Shown here: positions 59,828 to 64,000 of the stretch, in pieces | Layout: each line of letters begins with the position of its first letter | How positions within the stretch are numbered: position 1 is the stretch's first letter | Assembly (NCBI GenBank): GCA_027596195.1 | Contig: JADGJG010000027.1 | Coordinates: 1-64,000 of the forward strand | Direction of reading: 5' to 3' | DNA: 64,000 nucleotides | Source of the DNA: Podochytrium sp. JEL0797 | Taxonomy: Eukaryota > Chytridiomycota > Chytridiomycetes > Chytridiales > Chytriomycetaceae | Program-made: the position numbers and the translations under genes | Notes under the pieces: model-generated | What the model was told of the DNA's origin: nothing | Database searches by the model: none | What the model saw: only the letters and a program-made list of their open reading frames with translations

Positions 59828-61517
59828 TTAACTATAAACATTACCAAAAGGCAGACTCAACATTGGCGTGTAAAAAACATTAGCCTGCTTCGAAAACAAG
59901 AACGCCACAATGCAAAACATGTTGAAGGTCGTTCCCAACAGAAACAAGGCAATCTTTTTGTTGCATGCGAGTCCGTATAGTTGATCTAGTAATCGAATGT
60001 GGGGTCGTTCGGATCCGTATTTTCGTGATGTGAAAAAGACGAGGGCAAATGCGGACACGACATTCAAAATAATTCCGATTACTGAGAAGATGACGCTTCG
60101 CAAGACTACTGATTTCACGTTCTCGTAAGGGTAGAAGGAGCTGTTCCAGGAGTAACTGTTTGCTAGAAACGATGAAATGAAAATGAGGGATCCCTGTCAT
60201 TGGGAATTGAATTTAAGTCGTTCCGTCTCGAATGCGGAACAAAAAATCTCACATTTAGGTTGGCCCACACTCTCAACGCGAATTCGTTCATGGCACTGTC
60301 GAGCCATTCCCATTCTTCTTGAGGGGGATCAGGCTTTTGTAGATTTTCACCTAAACCCTCGATTGATTTTGAGGGACTCTGGCACGCGACATCTTTGCTT
60401 GATGCGCGCGTTCCATCCGTCAGAGAATGTGCAGTCGACACTTGGACGCGACTTTTTTTCATTGGAATCACGCGAAAGAGTTTCTGGACTAACCGTTGGA
60501 AGGTTGATGGATGGTGTCGTTGCATCCAGTCGACATAAGGTTTCATGAGGAAGAGAGCAGAAAAGACTGCGAATGAAATGTCGAAGAGGAGAACAATTAT
60601 GAGTGTGACGGGGCTTTTTGTTGTTGGGAATGCGAGGTTGATGATGGCGTTGAGGATCGTTTCGCTGTAAAAGTGGAGTTGGATGTTGGGAGGGGGAGAC
60701 GTTTCTCTCACCTTTGGAAGTGGATAAACATTTCAAGACCCTCGATCGGAAACACGAAAAAGTCCAGGACGAACCATGGCGTGGCGGATCGGATTCCATA
60801 CAAGATGAAAAACTGAAGCGCCGTGAGGAAAACCTCTCCAACGTCCGACGACACCAAATTGTTTAAGTACACAAAGACCACCAACACGACTAAAGCCGAA
60901 ATGATGCACAGCGGGAGTGAGAAGATAAATAATGAGAATTGGATGATGCATCCGAGCTTGGAATTTTCAAACGGCTCATTGGCACGCGTTTCTTCGTGGT
61001 ATTCGTAAAATTTCTTGGACGTGTGAAAGGCAAGAGCGGCCCATATTGGGCACCAACTGAAAGGTGTGATTAGGAGAATAGGGTTTTCATGTGTTGCGAA
61101 GTTGACGACAAAGAGGAAGCTCGCAAATCCCACCGCGGTTAAAATGTATGGCCACAGCGGGGGAACCCATTCGATTTGGTCACCAGGCAGAAAGAGGTTG
61201 CAGATGGTGACTTGATGTAAATGGGTTGTTGATACGACGATGATCAAAAGCACGTAATAAACCAATTGCGGCGGAGAGAAGGTGGGAGCAATGGTTCCAA
61301 GAGGAACCAAGACCAAAATCAGGCCCAGGACCAATGGCAGCAGTATTGAAGCTGTAATGATAACTAGTTTTCGAGGCGTGGATACATATCTTGCGTTTGA
61401 TTTCTCGACAAGCGTGGTTGCGTCGCGATGTTCCTTGTCCAGAAAGTCAGAAGAAATCCTGATTTCTGGAAACGCAGAAGGTGGGGCCACCGCATCGAGT
61501 GGAAACACTTTTGGCAT
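59828..61517 (-). CDS. Unassigned multipass membrane protein
   Basis: Three exons, start at 61515-61517 (MPKVFPLDAVAPPSAFPEI). Exon 1 holds about six hydrophobic helices, for example KLVIITASILLPLVLGLILV, LVYYVLLIIVVSTTHLHQ, ISALVVLVVFVYLNNLVS and TPWFVLDFFVFPIEGLEM. Exon 2 holds SPVTLIIVLLFDISFAVFSA and a cytosolic loop. It also contains an acidic/amphipathic helix (EEWEWLDSAMNEFALRVWAN). Exon 3 holds VIGIILNVVSAFALVFFTSR and IALFLLGTTFNMFCIVAFLF. I see no catalytic motif or known family. It may be one of a lineage-specific membrane protein family, which I cannot test here. Confidence 0.6.
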
Positions 61518-61631
61518 GGTTGGGATTTACAGGATTTACAGTGCACGTGGATACGCGTTCGAAGAGGAGGCAACGCCACGCAGAGAAACCAAGCAAAGAA
61601 CCAAAAAAAATTGTTCTCCAATCAACTCGAA

Positions 61632-64000
61632 ATGCAAAGCGACTTGACGCAGCTTGTGTCGCTTGTGCTGCGGCCTTCGGAACGAGTCACGTGTGCGTGC
61701 GAGGTGTGGAGTGTGCGGGGCGAGACTGGCGAGAAGAAGCGGCGGATTGCGGCGGTGGCGGTGAATGCGGAGGATGAGGCGGTGTAAGTATTGTACTACG
61801 AGTACTAGGAACTACGCCTAGGAACCACTCCTAGTAACTACTATTAAACTCATATTTAGACTCCTCGTGCTTCGCCGCAACGGCACCGACTCACTCGAGA
61901 CGCGCACGGCCCTGGCTTTAGTCGCCGACGTGTCTCTCGCCCTGGCGCAGCACCAGCAAAGCGGCGCCCTGACTCTCAGCGTGTCTCTCGGCAAAGAAGT
62001 CGCCCTGCGTCTGTTTGTGCCTTTGCTTGCCGACATTGAGCCGCTTCTCAAAGACCTGCGTTTGCGCATCAACGCTGCGGGTGAGGTTCTCATCCACCGC
62101 TTCTCGAGTCCTCACACTCCTTCTAGGTGACAGACACTTCACCACTGAGTTCCCATGGGTCAATTCATACCGCGGTCAACTCGACACGGCAAATCGAAAG
62201 CAAACACACGGTCCGTTGCAAAAACCACTCTCGACTCTCTCACACTCAAAATTCACTCTGAATATTAGTTTCCGTGAACCCATTCATTCTCGACGACTTT
62301 TCCTTGAACCCTCTCAACTCGCGCATCATCAAAGAAAATTGGATCGCGAAGCAGCTGAGGGCTAGGGAGGCCGAGTTTGCTGCCTTTAGGGATTTGAAGT
62401 TGAGTAGATTGTGTGTGCGAAACGACGCGTGCGGAAGGCGTGTATGAGCGAATATCGAGTTTGGGACGCCGAGGAGTGAGGATTCTCGCACATGCATGCG
62501 TGAACGCGAATCGAAAAAACGCTGGCATCTTGGAGACGCATTCTTTGTCTCTTCGAATCGAATCGAGTAGAAATTCCAATTTTTGGTAAAAGTGTCTGAC
62601 CCCTTGCAATCGGCGCATGACAAATTTAGAATCTTTACGGGAACTTGGAACGTGAACGGACAAGACCCCACGGAACCGCTTCACATGTGGCTACACGAGG
62701 ATGCGGATATTTATGTTTTGGGGTAATGCTTTTTCGGGGGGGGGGGAGTTTTTTGTTTCGATTTCGCTGAATTTCGCGTGGGGTGCGGAGAATCCAGGTT
62801 CCAAGAGCTCGATTTGAGCACTGAGATTTACATGTTCAGTGACAATACGAAGCATGATCGGTGGTCCGGGGAGATTGAACGCTTTTTGGGGTCGTTGAAG
62901 ACCAAGTTTTACAAGGTTGGAAGGGGGACGCGATTTTTTGGGGTGTGGGTCTGTAGGGGCGGTTTTTGGCTAAATTGGTTGTTTTTTGTTTTGTTAGGTT
63001 GCGTCCAAGCAGTTGATTGGATTGTTGGTTCTCGTGTATGCCAAGGAATCACTCAAGCCGGAGATTAATGAGGTTTCGACGGATGCTGTGGGGACGGGGT
63101 TGATGGGTTTCGTGAGTTTTGTTTTTGGTTTGGCCCCCCACCCTTTTCCTAAACCCTCCAACTCCCCTCAGGGCAACAAAGGAGCCGTCAGCTGCCGATT
63201 CCGCCTCCACGACTCGTACCTCTGTTTCGTGAACGCCCACCTTGCCGCTGACACGTCGCAAACGGAGCGGCGGAATCAGGATTTTGCAGAGATTTGTAAA
63301 CGCACGCGGTATTCGTTGGGAACGCAGAGTTATGTTGATTTGAGGGATTATTTGAGACATAATCCGTGGGTGTATAGTCCTGTGGATTTGATGGCGACGT
63401 CGGCGGTGACGGCGGCGTCGTCGCCGGGGGTGGGGGCTGGTGTGGGGATTTATGATTCGGAGTAAGTTTTACTTTTTGTGTTCGGTTGAATGGATTACTG
63501 TTGACTTTTTGTTTTTCGTAGCCACTTGTTTTTTATGGGGGATTTGAATTATCGCGTCCCGCTTTCGGATACGGCGGCCAAACTCATGTTGACGGAGAAT
63601 CAGTTGGAGAAATTGTTTGCGCATGATCAGGTTTGAGATTCTTTCTTTGCGTTGCACCTCCTGTTGCGTCCTCCCCCGATTTTGACAACCCCTTTTTTTC
63701 TCTGCCCCATGCCAGCTCACGATTGAAAAACGATACCAACGCGTCTTGAAAGGGTTCCAAGAACCCGAGATTACGTTCCAACCGACGTATAAATTCGATA
63801 TTGGTACCCACGAGTACGATACTTCCGAGAAGAAGCGGTCGCCGAGTTGGTGTGATCGTATTCTGTGGTTTGCGAATCCTTTGCATGTGGAAGCGGGTGC
63901 GGGCGGGGAAGGGGAGGGGGTGGTGGCGACTTTGGGGAAGGAGAAGTGGATTGAGAATTTGTGGTATCGTAGTTCGATGGTGATGAAGATGAGTGATCAT
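61632..64000 (+). CDS. OCRL/INPP5B-type inositol polyphosphate 5-phosphatase, 3' end cut by the window
   Basis: The start at 61632 gives [20 protein letters not shown]. The first two exons ([40 protein letters not shown]) suggest an N-terminal PH-like fold. The next exon ends [20 protein letters not shown] and joins through donor GTAGAT to [20 protein letters not shown]. Catalytic motifs in order: [42 protein letters not shown] and PSWCDRILW. These are the metal- and phosphate-binding blocks of type II 5-phosphatases, which remove the 5-phosphate from PtdIns(4,5)P2 at endosomes. OCRL family members continue with an ASH-RhoGAP region, which would lie beyond position 64000. It is divergent from the membrane protein. 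Confidence 0.88.

Overview
The window is nuclear DNA from a compact, intron-rich fungal genome. Most genes are typical conserved eukaryotic genes split by GT..AG introns of roughly 50-200 nt, and neighbouring genes are often only tens of bases apart. Several orthologues are typical of fungi (an Sfp1-like factor, Ccc1, a low-molecular-weight thioredoxin reductase with CAVC, Pex13, lumazine synthase). Others are usually known from animals or flagellated eukaryotes (a C11orf65/MFI-like IQ protein, FAM72, LAMTOR4). Together these suggest an early-diverging zoosporic fungus, probably a chytrid. That placement is an inference from gene content, not from a marker gene. TAA, TAG and TGA are all used as stops, so the code looks standard.

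Layout. 1-8 kb: partial CstF-50 (-), a DOMON/cytochrome b561 membrane protein with an RG-rich tail (+), a 1.2 kb gene-poor stretch, then the MFI-like protein (-). 8-22 kb: MCM3 (+), HIRA (-), SWI5 (+), an MCFD2-like EF-hand protein (+), a LETM1-domain protein (+), prefoldin 1 (-), LAMTOR4 (+), a low-complexity protein with a possible coilin-like N-terminus (-) and a small RASVAKP-repeat ORF (-). 22.5-28.4 kb: a UBX-LRR gene interrupted by one in-frame TAG, followed by decayed partial copies of it, two related small minus-strand frames and short direct repeats. This is the only clearly rearranged part of the window.

28.6-45 kb: Sfp1-like zinc-finger protein (+), IST1 (-), V-ATPase c'' (-), Ccc1 (-), cytosolic PheRS beta (-), thioredoxin reductase (+), FAM72 (-), PEX13 (+), and a UBAC2/Dsc2-like rhomboid-UBA protein (-). 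45-64 kb: a repeat-bearing spacer, the CCA-adding enzyme (+), a large secreted alpha/beta hydrolase (-), an unknown Ser/Pro-rich protein (-), MED10 (-), COX6B/Cox12 (-), Zim17 (+), a WD40 protein (-), lumazine synthase (+), a minisatellite, an unknown multipass membrane protein (-), and the start of an OCRL/INPP5B-type inositol 5-phosphatase (+, cut by the window end).

The genes do not form a pathway cluster. Functional neighbours are limited to chromatin, replication and recombination (MCM3-HIRA-SWI5) and endomembrane or vacuole functions (IST1-VMA16-CCC1). Several divergent pairs have start codons only 18-55 bp apart. The most unusual whole-window signal is a repeated C-rich to G-rich shift along the sense strand of individual exons, seen in genes on both strands.
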